This document shows positions 34,602 through 48,859 of a stretch of 64,000 bases of DNA, in pieces. Position 1 is the first letter of the stretch. Each line of letters opens with the position of its first letter. The translations under genes and the position numbers were made by a program. This stretch comes from Porpolomopsis calyptriformis (taxonomy: Eukaryota; Basidiomycota; Agaricomycetes; Agaricales; Hygrophoraceae), in NCBI GenBank assembly GCA_951640195.1, contig OX621170.1:496001-560000 (forward strand). Direction: 5' to 3'. The notes under the pieces are model-generated. The model was not told where the DNA came from, searched no databases, and saw only the letters and a list, made by a program, of their open reading frames with translations.

Positions 34602-34705
34602 ATGACAAGCAACTCATTAGGTGCCACTATGAATGTGGATTGCAACTGGTTGGACATGATCAAATCAATAATCATTTCCATTCTGTGCCCACCCTCGGTC
34701 AGTAA
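34602..34705 (+). pseudogene. Relic of NB-ARC NLR exon 1
   Basis: The DNA from ATGACAAGCAACTCATT onward aligns with exon 1 of the NB-ARC-TPR gene (59245-59137, - strand, ATGACAAGCAATTCGTT). After a deletion of about 10 nt in the middle the frame shifts to LVGHDQINNHFHSVPTLG, matching LVGHDQTNYHFPSASSPG, and even the gtcagt donor is conserved at 34704. No NB-ARC domain follows, so this is a broken copy. Confidence 0.7.
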
Positions 34706-34795
34706 TGCGAGCTTCCGATTTGAAGTAGGTTACTAACTGACTACACGCCATAGTTATATATCCAGAGGCAAACAGCAGTAGAGATTGCGAAGTCC

Positions 34796-34875
34796 TGGTT
34801 GTTTCTGCTATCTCCTTATTTGGTCATTTACAATGCGAAGTAAATGACCAAATAAGGAGATAGCAGAAACAACCA
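34796..34875. repeat. Perfect 36-bp inverted repeat (hairpin, 8-nt loop)
   Basis: Left arm 34796-34831 (tggttgtttctgctatctcc...) and right arm 34840-34875 are exact reverse complements, separated by aatgcgaa. The hairpin ends 12 bp from the stop codon of NLR C (34888) and about 90 bp from the NB-ARC exon relic, at a boundary between oppositely oriented NLR-derived segments. Confidence 0.95.
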
Positions 34876-34887
34876 AAGAGCTATAGG

Positions 34888-37800
34888 TTATGAGAATGAA
34901 AGTAAGGTTCCAATGGATCGAAAATCAAGGGTGATGACACGACCATCCCATATGCCGAAAGCTACACGATCTCCGCTCACAGACAGTGCCCATGGTCTGT
35001 AGGAGACCGGAATCCAGAAAATCCGTCGGTTCGGAGTAATGGAATGGACCCACCAGTCTTCCGCAACATAACCAAACACCGGACTGGTTGGGTTTGAGCG
35101 ATCGGTAAGCGAGTTCTGGCATAAACTATAAGATTGCGCAACCGATCGAAATGAGTGAATTCGTGCAATGAGGATATCCAGACGTTCCCCGCTGCCTGAG
35201 TCCCACAGAATAATTTCGTCTGAGGATGCAGACACGATACGTGTGTCATCAAGGGAGAAGGCGACCGATTGTACCCAGTTGGAATGACCCTGGAGAGTGT
35301 TCAATAGTGTACCGCTCATTGCGTCCCACAACCGAACAGTATTGTCCCTGGATCCGGACACGATACGCTCGCCACCAGTGGAGAATGCTACCAATTCTAC
35401 CGCGTCGGAATGTCCCTTGAAGGTGTTCAGATGTGCACCTCTCACTGCATCCCACAACCAAACCGTGTGGTCGAAAGATCCAGACACGACACGCATGCCA
35501 TCGGGGGAGAACGCGACCGATTGTACCGGGTAGGAATGTCCGTGGAGAGTGTTCAATAGTGCACCGCTCGTTGCGTCCCACAGCCGAACAGTATTGTCGC
35601 CTGATCCGGACGCGATACGCATGCCATTGGGGGAGAATGCGACCGATTGTACCCAGAAGGAATGTCCCTCGAGGTTGTTCGGAGGCGCACCGTTCACTGC
35701 GTCCCACAGCCGAACCGTGCAGTCGTAAGATCCAGACACTATACGCGTGCCATCTGGGGAGAACGCTAGCGAATATACCGGGGAGGAACGTCCCTCGAGG
35801 GCGCTCAGATGTGCGCTGCTCACTGCGTCCCACAGCCGAACAGTTTTGTCCCGGGATCCAGACGCAATACGCATGCCATCGGGGGAGAAAGTAACCGATT
35901 GAACTGCATTAGAATGTCCCTTGAGGGTGTTTAGATGTGCAACACTGGCTGCATCCCACAGCCGAACAGTTTGGTCGTGGGATCCAGACACAATACGCGT
36001 GCCATCGGGGGAGAAGGCGACCGATTGTACCGGGTAGGAATGTCCCTGGAGAGTGTTCAGATGTGCACCACTCACTGCGTCCCACAGCCGAACAGTATTG
36101 TCGTCAGACCCAGACACTATGCGCTTGCAATCGGGAGAGAACGCGGCCGATTGAACTGCATTGGAATGTCCCTCGAGGGTCTTCAGATGTGCACCGGTCG
36201 CTGCGTCCCACAGTCGGACCGTACGATCGTCAGATCCAGACACTATACACCTGCCATTGGGGGAGAACGAGACCGATTGAACTGCATTGGAATGTCCCTC
36301 GAGGGTGTTCAGGTGTGCACCGGTGGCTGCGTCCCACAGCCGGACCGTACAATCGTCAGATCCAGACACTATACGCGTGTCATCAGGAGAGAACGAGACC
36401 GATTGAACTGCATTGGAATGTCCCTCGAGGGTGTGCAGGTGTGCACCGCCCGCTGCGTCCCACAACCGAACCGTACGATCGTCAGATCCAGATACGATAC
36501 GCGTGCCATCAGGGGAAAACGCGACAGATTGAACTGCATTGGAATGTCCCTCGAGGGTGTTCAGATATGCACCGCTCACTGCGTCCCACAGCCGAACCGC
36601 ATAGTCGTCAGATCCAGACACGATACGCATGCCGTCGGGGGAGAATGCAACTGATTGAACTGGATAGGAATGTCCTTCTATCGTCCGTATGCATGAACTC
36701 CATGTGTTGTCCAATCCATTATATATTTCCACCGGAAGGTCTAGTTCACTCTCATATATCCTTTTGATCAATGTTTCCTGAGGGGTGAACAGTAATCCAG
36801 AGTGGTATATTTGAAGCGAAGAGTGACTGATGATCCAAAAGAATTCACGGGTAAACCGCTCGCAATCATGAAGTAGATCCTTGGCTTCAACCATCCCTCT
36901 GTCCGCTCTCTGGGGATTGGGTGAGCATTAGACATTGGAAACAAAGAAGACAACGTACAACAATCGCCTTTTGTGCGCCATCTAATGCAAGCAAACCATT
37001 TCGAAGGTCCCCCATCAGACTCAGCGCTTCCACCCAGTACAGTAGATACTTCAAACAAAACTCGTTCACCAGGTCAACAAGGATGTCAGAGAATGTCGCA
37101 TTTTCCAAGTGCCAAGACCAATGGCGACATGCATACTGCAGTTCAGGTGGAACGCAGGCCTTGACAAGCGTCGGAAGGTCGTCCACCTCGGTATTGAGTA
37201 AAGATGGATTTCCTATTTGACACATATCTCGCTTCAGCTGTTTCATAGCACCAAGACAGGCATGAGCAAGTAGCGTATGTTGTGTCTGAGTGTCCACAAC
37301 ATAGTTTGGATTTACACATCGTGTAGGATTCATTATAAAGTCGAAAAATGATGGATGGAGCGTTCGAATCTCTTGCGTGTCATCATCAGGCACCATGATG
37401 ACTGAATGAAGATGCCGAAGTGTCACTTGCACTGTACGTGATGGCACGGCTAGCAACCGTTCGATCGCCACTGACGAAAGGGGGTCTCGGAGGAGAACGA
37501 TCGTGCCGAGAATCTTCTTCAGTCGACTAGAAAGGGCAATGGATATGTCTGAAAACGCGTCGTTTAACACTTGAGCGTATAAGCGATCAAGGCTATAATG
37601 CGGAGATGAGGCCTCTGATGCCGTGGGTGCATTACGCAGAAGATGGGCAAGTTGACCTTCCGGGTCACAATAGTTTCGATCTTCGATGAACCCTACTGAC
37701 GTTGACGCGAAAATGAACAGTCCAAAAGACATTCGTGTCAGGGCACCAATATCTGCGAGAGAAGGCCATTGGTTGTCAAGTTGGTATAACTCTCGCGTAG

Positions 37801-39311
37801 AAGCGAGCTTTGTCGAAAGATACCGTTCGATATCGCTCTGTACGATGCCCAATTCTATTTCGTGCAAAATGCATCGCCGAGTCACTGGGTTCAACTCGCT
37901 CGATCTAAAGACCGTCGTAATATGACTTTCCGGACGACTCGTCACCAAGAACTTCAATGGGAATAGTTCGCTGGCATGACAAGACAGCGACGATAAGATG
38001 ACCGACGTCGTCCCAGTCTCCTTGCATTCGCAGAGTGCATCCAATATAACAACGCACGGAGAGAAAGAGTTCCTGAGCCTCTGAAGAGGCTTTATGATTA
38101 GCTCTTGGAGTTGATACAGAGGAGTGGTGCAGCCAACGTGGGGATTTAATTTTAGCGCGCGAGTGACCTCATCTCTGAATGATGCGCTGAAGATCCCAAG
38201 TTGGTAGGCGATACTGGTGAAGATCAGATTTGGGTTGCTGCAATCTGCATCGTCACGAGAGCAGAAAAAGCTCGCGCCAAGCACACCACGAGTCGTACAC
38301 TCCTCTGCAACGGTATAAGCAATTGTTGTTTTCCCCGTCCCAGCCGATCCGTTGATCCAAAAGATACGGGCATCTGTTGGAAAGGTATTGACGTCTGCGT
38401 TCAGAACCGAATCACGGTGGGGTTGTGAATCGCCAATACCGATCCAGTGAAAAATCTCATGGAGAATAAAGGTCCTTGTGCCTTCTAGACATCGCGCTCG
38501 GCCTTTGCAATTGAAAGGAGAGAACATCGCGTGTGGGGGATGCTCGACTAGGACACCTATGTTATCTTCGTAATATATTGATAGCTACAGCCAATTACCT
38601 TTCGTCTCTAATTTAGCATTCATTCTCCGGAAAGCAAGGGGTAAGTGCAAAGTCATGACCACTGATGTATGGCCAGTAAGAAATGAACATACGTCAAGTG
38701 TGGATTCGATGGCAAGCGTAGTCTCTGCCTGCACACAAAGCCCGGCACCGATCCATATCATTGAAACGTGGAATTATGAAAGCAAATAGCCATACCGTGA
38801 AGGTTTGCATTGAGATCGTAATCGTTTGGATATGACCAGTAATCAACTGCGCATCATCATTGGAGTGGATAAAGCGCATTATTGCATGTTGGGAAGCCAC
38901 CCTTTGCAAATCCTCTAATGTCGCATCCGATGTGCTAGGGAAATACAGATTAAGTTGCTTCATTGTGGTATGTAGGCAGCATACGTGAATAGACGATTTA
39001 TTCTGTCGGTCGCGGCTGGAGAAAGTGTCCCTCCATTCTTGGATTTCTCGAGGATTGAATTAAAGGCCTCGATCTGCTTTGAGAGTCTCTCGACGTCCTC
39101 TGCGTTTCGAGAAGTTTCCTGCAACTTTCGTCAGAAGGTGTAAATATAAACAGAATTTTCCATCTACCTTGATTACATCTAGCACAAGTAGCAGACCGCC
39201 TATGCCTGCGTTTAGTCCAGGTACTACAGCAGCGTCTCTTGCAGCTATTTGCAGGGTTTTTTTCAGCGCACTTACAGCGGTGGAGCGTGCGTGCCTCAAC
39301 CTCTTTGACAT
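34888..39311 (-). CDS. NLR C: MLKL-like N-terminus, NACHT, WD40 (inverted paralog)
   Basis: Exons by homology: 39311-39168, 39118-38985, 38934-38796, 38728-38693, 38547-36959 and 36909-34888. The start MSKRLRHARSTAV was created by a deletion of about 35 bp that removed the original start and first codons seen in A and B. The helical domain (VPGLNAGIGGLLLVLDVIK), NACHT (GSAGTGKTT; CVVILDALCE, with Cys in place of Asp after the Walker B LDAL) and twelve WD40 repeats are intact. The coiled-coil exon 5 is absent. The small exon 6 equivalent (near 38620) does not join exons 4 and 7 in frame with simple splice sites, so the linker is unresolved and the gene could be impaired. Otherwise no stop interrupts it. 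Confidence 0.8.
35180..36675 (-). repeat. 12 x 126-bp WD40 array of NLR C
   Basis: Twelve units with consensus GHSNAVQSVAFSPDG, then RIVSGSDDxTVRLWDA. Units 2 to 5 are especially alike (GHSNAVQS), suggesting recent homogenisation by unequal exchange within the array. The number of units equals that of NLRs A and B. Confidence 0.92.
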
Positions 39312-39534
39312 TGGATGGATGTGAGTGGGATCAAAGACAGAATAGGCGCGCGCTGGATACACAGCGTGGCCATTGATAAAAAGAATTCGGATAATCCCGT
39401 AAATAAGGACTCGTATCTGGAATATCATACCTGCAAGCAATTGGCTTGATATCAATATGAATGATTTGGAAGGTAAGACTCTAGAATTGTGAGGTATTGA
39501 ATCTTTTTCGTAGTACTACGACTATAGTCGTGTA

Positions 39535-42206
39535 TCAGCTGCTCCCATACAACGCAGTCTTGGATCTCAAATGTGCCCAATAAGCCGCCTCTGGAGTATC
39601 AGCGACCGCCCGATCCACTGCCGCCTCCAACCCACCATCGTCACCGCGGTCGTTCGACCGTGAGAGTGTCGCCACCACGTCGAGCGCAAGCTTCCTTATA
39701 TCCGAGTCCGGTAGTCTGCCGTAGGGGCCACAGAAACTCTCATCCGTCGAGTTCGTCGCAGCGACAAAGTAAGGAACCAGACACGAACGGACGCGTAGGA
39801 TCAACTGCAGAAGAGGTTTTATCACCCAATCAAAAGGCTTTAAAAAAGACGCGAACCTCTTGGTTTTTAAACCTCGACTTGCGCTGAAATAGCCGTAGGA
39901 GGAAACGGAGGACGGTCTATTGTCGTTATTAACAATCGGCTCTGGCCTTATCCAAGGGACAAAATAGGGATACGGACATTAGTGCATGCCAAGTTCTTCG
40001 ACCCAAGCTCCAAAAGTGTGTTGGGCAGATGGATTATCCATTCTTCGACCATTTTATCGTCCAAGTGATTTCTCCCAACCCGAGACGTGCCATGACTTTG
40101 AAGTTGCGTGTTATGCTAGGGGCCGCATGTATTTGGCAATCAAATCCCACACACACAAAAAAAAAAAAAAAAAGAAGACAGGGACGCCTACCAAGACAAC
40201 ACGAGCGACAAACTTGACGGTGACCTCCTTGAGGGTCGACACCGACGACAAATTTGTCGCATGCCGGAGGGCAGCTTGCCAAACGCCGCTGGACAGGTGT
40301 TGATGGGTAGGGTTATATAGGAAGGACCAAACGGCCGGCAACAGGGTGATGTATGCGGAAAAAGCGAGCGGCCGTTCATGCGATTCGCCAAGGAGCCGGA
40401 CGATATAGTCGCTGACGCGCTCTATTTCGACGCAGGATGACCGGCCACTCTTGGCCACTTGCCGTGATCTTTTGCCAGGCTGGATTTCGCCCGAAATCGT
40501 GAGGAGCGAGGTGAGCTCGCAGAAGATGATATTCAACTCTTGAAATGTTTGCTCGAGCTGAACGACAATTTGATGACTAGTAAATGGAGAGATCGGATGA
40601 GGCGAACCTTAATGTCGCGATTACCGCCGTATCGGAACGGAAAATAGGGCGAGATGCATCCAAGCAGGGACACGAGATCTTCGCAAGCAGAATTACAAAG
40701 TGCTGTTTTCTAAATAGACGCCATGATTTAACGAGAATGAGGATCAAGTGCAACACACTGACCGAAGATGGTTGTTGAAGAATAGTGCGGTATAAGCGTT
40801 GAATAATTTTTAGGTTGACGACGATCAGCCCGATTTCAACCTCAGGAGGTCTTGCATCGGAGACAAAGAGGGCGGGGGCGCAGTCCAGAAAATTACACAC
40901 GAAGGTCTGGTGTAGTGCACGGGCCAAATTCTGAAATTGCTCGTCAACTCGGGAGTGAATACAAGAACTACAAGATACGCACGGCCAGAAAGCTGAGATT
41001 GAAAGAGGATGCCATGTCAGGATTCTCTCCCGTGAGACTGTCCATATCGGATAATTGCCGAAAGGTCCAAGGTTGCTCGGGGGAATTGTGAGCGAATTCA
41101 ATTTCCGAAATGTATGGGTCCTCGCTTGTCCAGGTTATATTGGCATTCCAGCATTTTCGCGAAAGTGCGGGGTGTGGTTTTGAATGATGTAAATCGTTTG
41201 AAAATAGGGTGGGAGCGAGTGAATCTGTATCTGTGGTCGAAAGGGGCAGAGTATGCTGAAGGAAGTTGAGGAGGGAGTGTAGAACCTTCAGCTTCGCCTG
41301 CGGAAGGTAGCGAAATTCAGTCGAAATGCACCCCTGCTATTGCGAACATACCGTGGAGGAGAGAAAGCTAATTGTGTTTGACGCGGGGGAGACCTGGTCT
41401 TTATATGGAGCATCAATGTGGGTGGATCCGGGAGTGAGAATGGACTCGCCATTGGATTTGCCGAATTGGTTTCCGGCGCCCAAAATGCTCAGGAAGGCTT
41501 GTAATATTCGTGTGCCGTGCCCGCCATCACCTTTCATCCAGCCGATCACAACGGCTGGCGGGAGGTGTTCAAGGAGTGTATCAAGGAAACGCAGCGCGTC
41601 TAGCCGAATTTCGGGGAAAATGTGGGTCTGGGCTGCAACTATGAAGAGGACGAAGGATGATAGATGGGGGGTGAGCGTGTCCTGGAAGGATCATGTTTAG
41701 GCATATTGTAAAAGAAAGTGGGGTACTTTGGGTATTTTAGGAAGTAGCCAATCGAAGAAGGATAGCAAAGTTTGTCGGACGCTGGCATCCTGCAAAGCGT
41801 GTCAGCAAACGATTTTGCAAGAGGTGCAGACCTCGAACCTTGTCGCTCATCACCCGGACGCAGTCATTGAGTAGCGGTGTGAGGGATGTAAGTAACAGCT
41901 CTGGGAACCGATCTAGGAGTTCCTGCAAGCCCAAAATGGCATCTAATTTTGGGTGAGGTGGCTGGCTGGCTGGAGGACGAGAGAGTGACCTCTGCGAACG
42001 TCAGGACTGTAATGCTTTATACGCGTGGCAAGGTCTGCGAAGGACAATTTTCGTCTGGTGAGCGGACCATTTTCGGCTCTGTGGGTGATTCTTTGGGTCG
42101 GGACGGCAACGACTAGGACCGATCAGAAATCGAATGGGCTAAACTGGGAATACTCACATCTCGCCTTTGGATTTGGAACGAGCTCATTGGAGGTCTTTTT
42201 ACGCAT
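39535..42206 (-). CDS. IPI1: Rix1-complex subunit Ipi1 (60S ribosome maturation)
   Basis: The start at 42206 reads MRKKTSNELVPNPKAR. After an intron comes LTRRKLSFADLATRIKHYSPDVRR, then DAILGLQELLDRFPELLLTSLTPLLNDCVRVMSDK, DASVRQTLLSFFDWLLPKIPK, the block ending IRLDALRFLDTLLEHLPPAVVIGWM, and distal helical exons to TGA 39535-39537. The HEAT-like order and the SFADLATRIKHY opening are characteristic of the Ipi1/TEX10 N-terminal domain. Ipi1 acts with Rix1 and Ipi3 in pre-rRNA (ITS2) processing in the nucleolus and nucleoplasm. The 3' end lies 223 bp from the start of NLR C in the same direction. Exact exon borders in the distal half were not all resolved. Confidence 0.85.
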
Positions 42207-42433
42207 GATGATATGCCGAGAAGCCGATAGTATCGGAGACTAAACTGGAAATGACGTATTCGCTTGGCAACTGATTATCTTATCTTATCTAAGACCACGT
42301 GATAACTAAAATGCAAGTGGCCTGATCCATTTTATTAAAGAATATAAAGCCTTGCCCGTCCCTCCAACTCTCCCTCTCAACCAGACCATCTAGTCCTTGA
42401 GACTCTCATTTCTTCGTCAATCCGTAATTTCTC

Positions 42434-43647
42434 ATGGATCTCATCCTCACCATATCTGACGACCTTTTTTTTGACAAAGTATGGGCTCATCTCGTCCCCC
42501 TTTCCGCGTTTACACACCCGCAACAATCTCCGGTCCCCTTAAATGCCTCCGCGATCCCCCCCTTTGCAGATTCGACGTGGTCTCACTTGGTTTCATACCT
42601 CCCGCACCCACCACTCCCTCCTCATCACATCTCCTCCGCTCTGCTCTCATGTTCATCCTCAATATCCGCACCGCACCCGTCCCGTCTCGCAAGCGCGTGG
42701 CCGCGCGATTATATTCCGCGTCAGCTACTCTCTCTCGTCGTGCTCACCAGCGTCGGCATCATTTTCCTCTACTTCACTTTTGCATGGCTCTCCTACAAAT
42801 TTATCTTCAACCACGATATGATGCGTCATCCCCGGTTCCTGAAGAACCAGATAAAGTTAGAAATTCAGTCCAGTTTGCGTGCGTTTCCAGGAATGATACT
42901 GTTGACGTTGCCATGGTTCCAAGCCGAGGTGATGGGTTATTCAAAATTGTATGATGACGTAGACCAGTACGGCTGGTTCTATTTCGTGGCCTCGGTGCCG
43001 TTGTGAGTTGCATTCTCCTCTCGCCCCTCCGGCCTTCACGCTGCGTACAGCTTCTTGCTATTCACCGATTATGGCATTTACTGGGTCCATCGGGGCCTGC
43101 ACCATCCCTTAATCTACAAAACTATCCACAAGCCGCACCATAAGTGGATCAGTATGTTGCGTCACTATTTGTCCTGTTTTCTCAAATCCGATCGTTTATT
43201 AACCCAGTCCCCACACCCTTCTCCTCGCACGCGTTCCATCCTGTGGACGGATACCTCCAATCCGTTCCCTATCACATCTTTATTTTCCTCTTCCCACTCC
43301 ACCGCTACCTCTATATCGGCCTTTTTGTGTTTGTAAACTGCTGGTCCATCCTCGTAAGCGTTCGTGATTCATCGCTCGATCCGATCGTGACTCAGATTCT
43401 TTCCCACGCCTTTTGTTTTTCAGATCCATGATTCTGATATGATCACCGGACATCCCCTCGAAAAGATAATCAACGGGCCAGCGCATCACACACTGCATCA
43501 CTTATACTTCACCGTCAACTACGGTCAGGTCAGTTGCAAAGAAACAATCATGACTAACGTTCATTGACACCGCCTAGTATTTTACATGGGCGGACCGAGT
43601 CGGCGGCTCCTATCGCCAGCCCGAATCGCATCTTGACCCACTCTTAG
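42434..43647 (+). CDS. ERG3: C-5 sterol desaturase Erg3
   Basis: Exons 42434-43002, 43051-43151, 43208-43353, 43424-43528 and 43579-43647 are in phase and give 329 residues. Several hydrophobic segments and the three histidine clusters of the fatty acid hydroxylase/sterol desaturase superfamily are present: HRGLHH, HKPHHK and HHTLHH (split over exons), plus the family motif [18 protein letters not shown]. Erg3 introduces the C-5(6) double bond into episterol in the ergosterol pathway in the endoplasmic reticulum, using a di-iron centre bound by these histidines. It is complete. It starts 227 bp from the divergent IPI1 gene. Confidence 0.93.
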
Positions 43648-43913
43648 AAGTTAAAGAGGAGAAGGAAAAGCCTCAGGGGAAGGAGCAATGATTTTTCGCG
43701 GCATCCTTGCCGATTGACGCTCGACGTGCTCCTCACCTGACGCAGCACGATCCCACCATCACTGCGGTTGAGAACCGATTGAAATCACCGCGGTGGGAAC
43801 TTGGCGTTGTAGACAGACCATCATGTTAAATAATGATACTGTTGGTCTCGGTTAACTTATTTCAATGTCGCTCGTGACTGATCTTCCGACTTCCGATTCC
43901 GTGCTGAATCACT

Positions 43914-46084
43914 ATGTCCGCCCACCGTCAGAATCTGACCCTCGACCTCTCAGAACCATCCGAGGTCGAGGAATGCGACATCGGTCAACTTTCTGGTTCG
44001 GTGTCATCAGCATCCTTGCTTGGCACACCCCGCTCATTTCTCGACACTTCTCGTCAACCAAGTCCTGTCCAATTCACGCCCGCTCTCGATCCTGAGAACA
44101 GAAACCGATCTCCCCCTTTATCGGCCGTCTCTATTTCTCGATCGAGGACACTCCCCCGCGGTTTTGAGGGTGTCAAATTTAGAAAGTCGGGATTGGACAC
44201 CTTGGAGCTGGATGTAGAGCTGCTGGTGAAGATGCAGCGGTGGGTTCTTGGTCTAGCGATTGGCATGTATAATACTAGTCTTTTTGATCAAGCGGATTTA
44301 CGATCACTGATTTTTATACTTTAGTGGACTTTGACCTGGACACTGGGCCTGTCATCCAGGGCATCTACCCTCCGTTAGCCCTTTCTGCCTCTGAGTCAGA
44401 AAATATGTGTGTGAATTCGCTCCGATTGTGTGGTAGCCTTTGTTTATACAAGATTTATAAAGAGCGTTTTCTTCGTTTCCTGATTCCGTCCAGTTTGACC
44501 AAGGATCACAAGCCCATTCCTTCCGTGTTCGCGATAACGATACCACCTGCAAACTTATAAGACCTAGGAAGAATTCACTTTCATCTGATGGCTTTATCTA
44601 CTGTTATTCCTATTTCACACAGCGGACGGATGCCAACTCGAAACGAGGTTATCAACAGGTAAGTCAGGCCACGGTCTTGCGCCGCCGCTAAAAATGACAC
44701 ATCCACGCCCAACAGCGTTCCCTTGTCATTCTTACCTACCATCAATACCCTGCATTGTTTTCAGCACTCGCCCTCTCCCTTGGTCCTTTATACCAACTTC
44801 ACGGACTCACAATGCTCGAGACCGCTTGTCATAATATGGCTAGCTGGTACGTTTCTTCCCTTTTCATGTCGAGAGTTGGTTCATATCATCGTTCGTTACG
44901 CAAAGCAAAGGCCGGAGCCAATGCCCGGAGCTACGATCGAACTAGGATTCTTGGGCTCAGTGCTACAAGTCGAGCTTCCCCTCACGATCGATACCCAGCA
45001 ACTAACTGACACCCCGTCCTTCCACGAGAAATATGACCCTAATCTACATGTTCGTCATCAACCTCGCTGTTCTGTTTCTAGACTCATTAACAATAGCGTT
45101 TAGATTCTGGCATCTTCCCCACCCCTGATTCCTCCTCCGTTGCTCCTCTTCCAGGCTTCCTTGTCTAATCTGTGGTCAATATGGGAGTGTTTGGTGCTTT
45201 TCGAACCCATCCTTGTCTTTTCCTCGTCTCCGGCAGCGACTAGTCAAGCGATTTGGTGGTTTCGTGATCTTCTTCGCCCGGTATGACCACATTCAGCTCC
45301 CATTACCAATCTTGACCCCCCAAAAAACAAGATTCCTTTGGCGAATGACATCCGCCCTTATTTCACAATCCATGACAAGGACCACGCCTTGATTGTGAAC
45401 AGACTACCGCCAAAGGCAGGTTTATTGATCGGCGTGACCAATCCTTTCATTGAGCGGTCATGCAAACATTGGCCTCACGTTCTAAGTCTGGGTCGACGTC
45501 CTCAGTACGGATACATCTTTTTATACGTAATTTTCCCGCTCAAGCATCGGGTTTTCAGAACTCGTGCTACGGATAAAGGTATTCGGTCAATGGCCATAAT
45601 TGGGCCTCCTCCCGGGTGGAAGACGAAAACTCACAAACGTTACATCTCTAAAGACCGATTACTGTTAAAACGACTGGAAGATGCATGCGGGGGCGGGGAG
45701 CAAGCCAGTGCGTTCGCCCTCTCCTCGTTTGTTTGTTGCAGACTGAGATAGAATCTAGGACTGGAGGCGTCGCTTGTTCTGAGGCAACACTTTGGTGCGA
45801 GGACGACGGCGTTCCTTGTGCCCCTGAACCGCTACCTGAACACGCTCATCCCGCCACCGGCCGAGCTGACTTCGAGTGGCAACCACAGGCTGAAACCGTT
45901 TAGCTCGACGAACTTTTTCGTCTCTTTGAAAGCTCATGGTTCCCCACTTCCTTTTCGCTCCACCAACGGACTCAAAGAATTTTACGCGCGATGGCTGAGA
46001 ACGCCTGCGTTTGGTCTGTGGCTCGCACTTCAAGAAGAACTAGTTCAGGATGTGCTAAAGGGCAGCCATAATGTGCCAGATTGA
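43914..46084 (+). CDS. DENN-domain protein, DENND6-like (Rab exchange factor)
   Basis: Exon 1 (43914-44262) ends WVLGLAI and joins exon 2 at 44325 as VDFDLDTGPVIQGIYPP through an intron with a GC donor. Following exons give ENIAFSSFPDS-like and FDQGSQAHSFRVR blocks, KRGYQQRSLVILTYHQYPALFSALA, LETACHNMASW, PMPGATIELGFLGSVLQVELP, LWSIWECLVLFEPILVFSSSPAATS and DIRPYFTIHDKD, then VTNPFIERSCKHWPHVLSLG, to TGA 46082-46084. These follow the order of the DENN module of DENND6 (FAM116) proteins, guanine-nucleotide exchange factors for endosomal Rabs. The N-terminal 100 residues are Ser-rich and unconserved. A few internal exon borders were not fixed. Confidence 0.85.
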
Positions 46085-46613
46085 TGATTTTTGTCGAATA
46101 CATTTTTTGTACATGCACGCCACCGGAACCAAACACAAACAAATATGCGCGTTTTTTAAAAACTTGACGCTTCGGATGCTGTTCCTTTCCTATTAACCAC
46201 CATCTTTCAACATCCTTCCCTCCCTCTCCATACGTCTCCCCTGTAGCTGTTTTTTAAGCGAACACAACGCTCGAGCGTGTTAGACCGTGTCTTGTATCCC
46301 TATCGCATGTAAGAGCCTTTCCGCTGTCTTAGTCGCTGATTCACCACTGCAGAGCGCCAAAGGGCCGTTGTATATTATCTGACCCCACTTTTTAAACCAC
46401 TGCTGCTTTTCTTTTTTGTCTGCCCGTGTCCATCCTGTTCGTCGATACTCAAACATTTCTTGTCCGTTCCGCAACTTCTCCCCTCCAGAGCAAGCAATCA
46501 AAAAGAAAAAGAAAGTCTTTAAAATTGAACAACCGTTCACAGCCTCCTCCTCCTCCCCTCGTTCAGACACACACAGACCACTCAATTATTGAGAATCAAA
46601 CACATGCGCGAAT
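46085..46613. other. Intergenic region
   Basis: A pyrimidine-rich spacer between two + strand genes, with tcctccctc-type tracts typical of fungal promoters just upstream of 46614. No gene supported. Confidence 0.5.
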
Positions 46614-48353
<1,740 letters not shown>

Positions 48354-48859
48354 GCGTCGTCGATTCATGGCCTTAATTCTTCACCCTACCCCTCATTATT
48401 ATACACGCTATCGGTCTGGAGGTGATTTTTGCCTCTTTTCTCTTTAAGCTTTTATCCGTATTATCTGTTGTCCGACATTGTACTTACGAAAAAAGTAATT
48501 ATGACAAAAATTTGGACATAGCGTCGTCTAATTTGTTGGATACAGTAATGATGAGTGGTTTAATGAGTACAAGTTTTGTGGTAGTAATGTGATATAAAAG
48601 CGTTGTGTAACCCTACAGAACAGTTTCGACAGACAAGGAATGGTAGCAAAACGTGAACGAATCCAGAGAGAGAGATATATAAATCCAAGAACAAAGAAGC
48701 ATTCCGAACACAAAGTCTGACTGGCGAACGGCCCGCACTGTACCCGTTGCCGTCCAAGATGAAATCCCCCAGAAGCAAGAACCACACACGAAAAAGAAGA
48801 AAGAAAAAAAAACAAAGAGGAATGAACCAAACTGTTTCCACCGCCAGACTGACATTAGC
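48354..48859. other. Convergent intergenic region
   Basis: The space between the convergent CPSF6-like and SPT2 genes, AT-rich with A tracts near 48800-48815. It is probably the two 3' UTRs. No gene seen. Confidence 0.5.
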
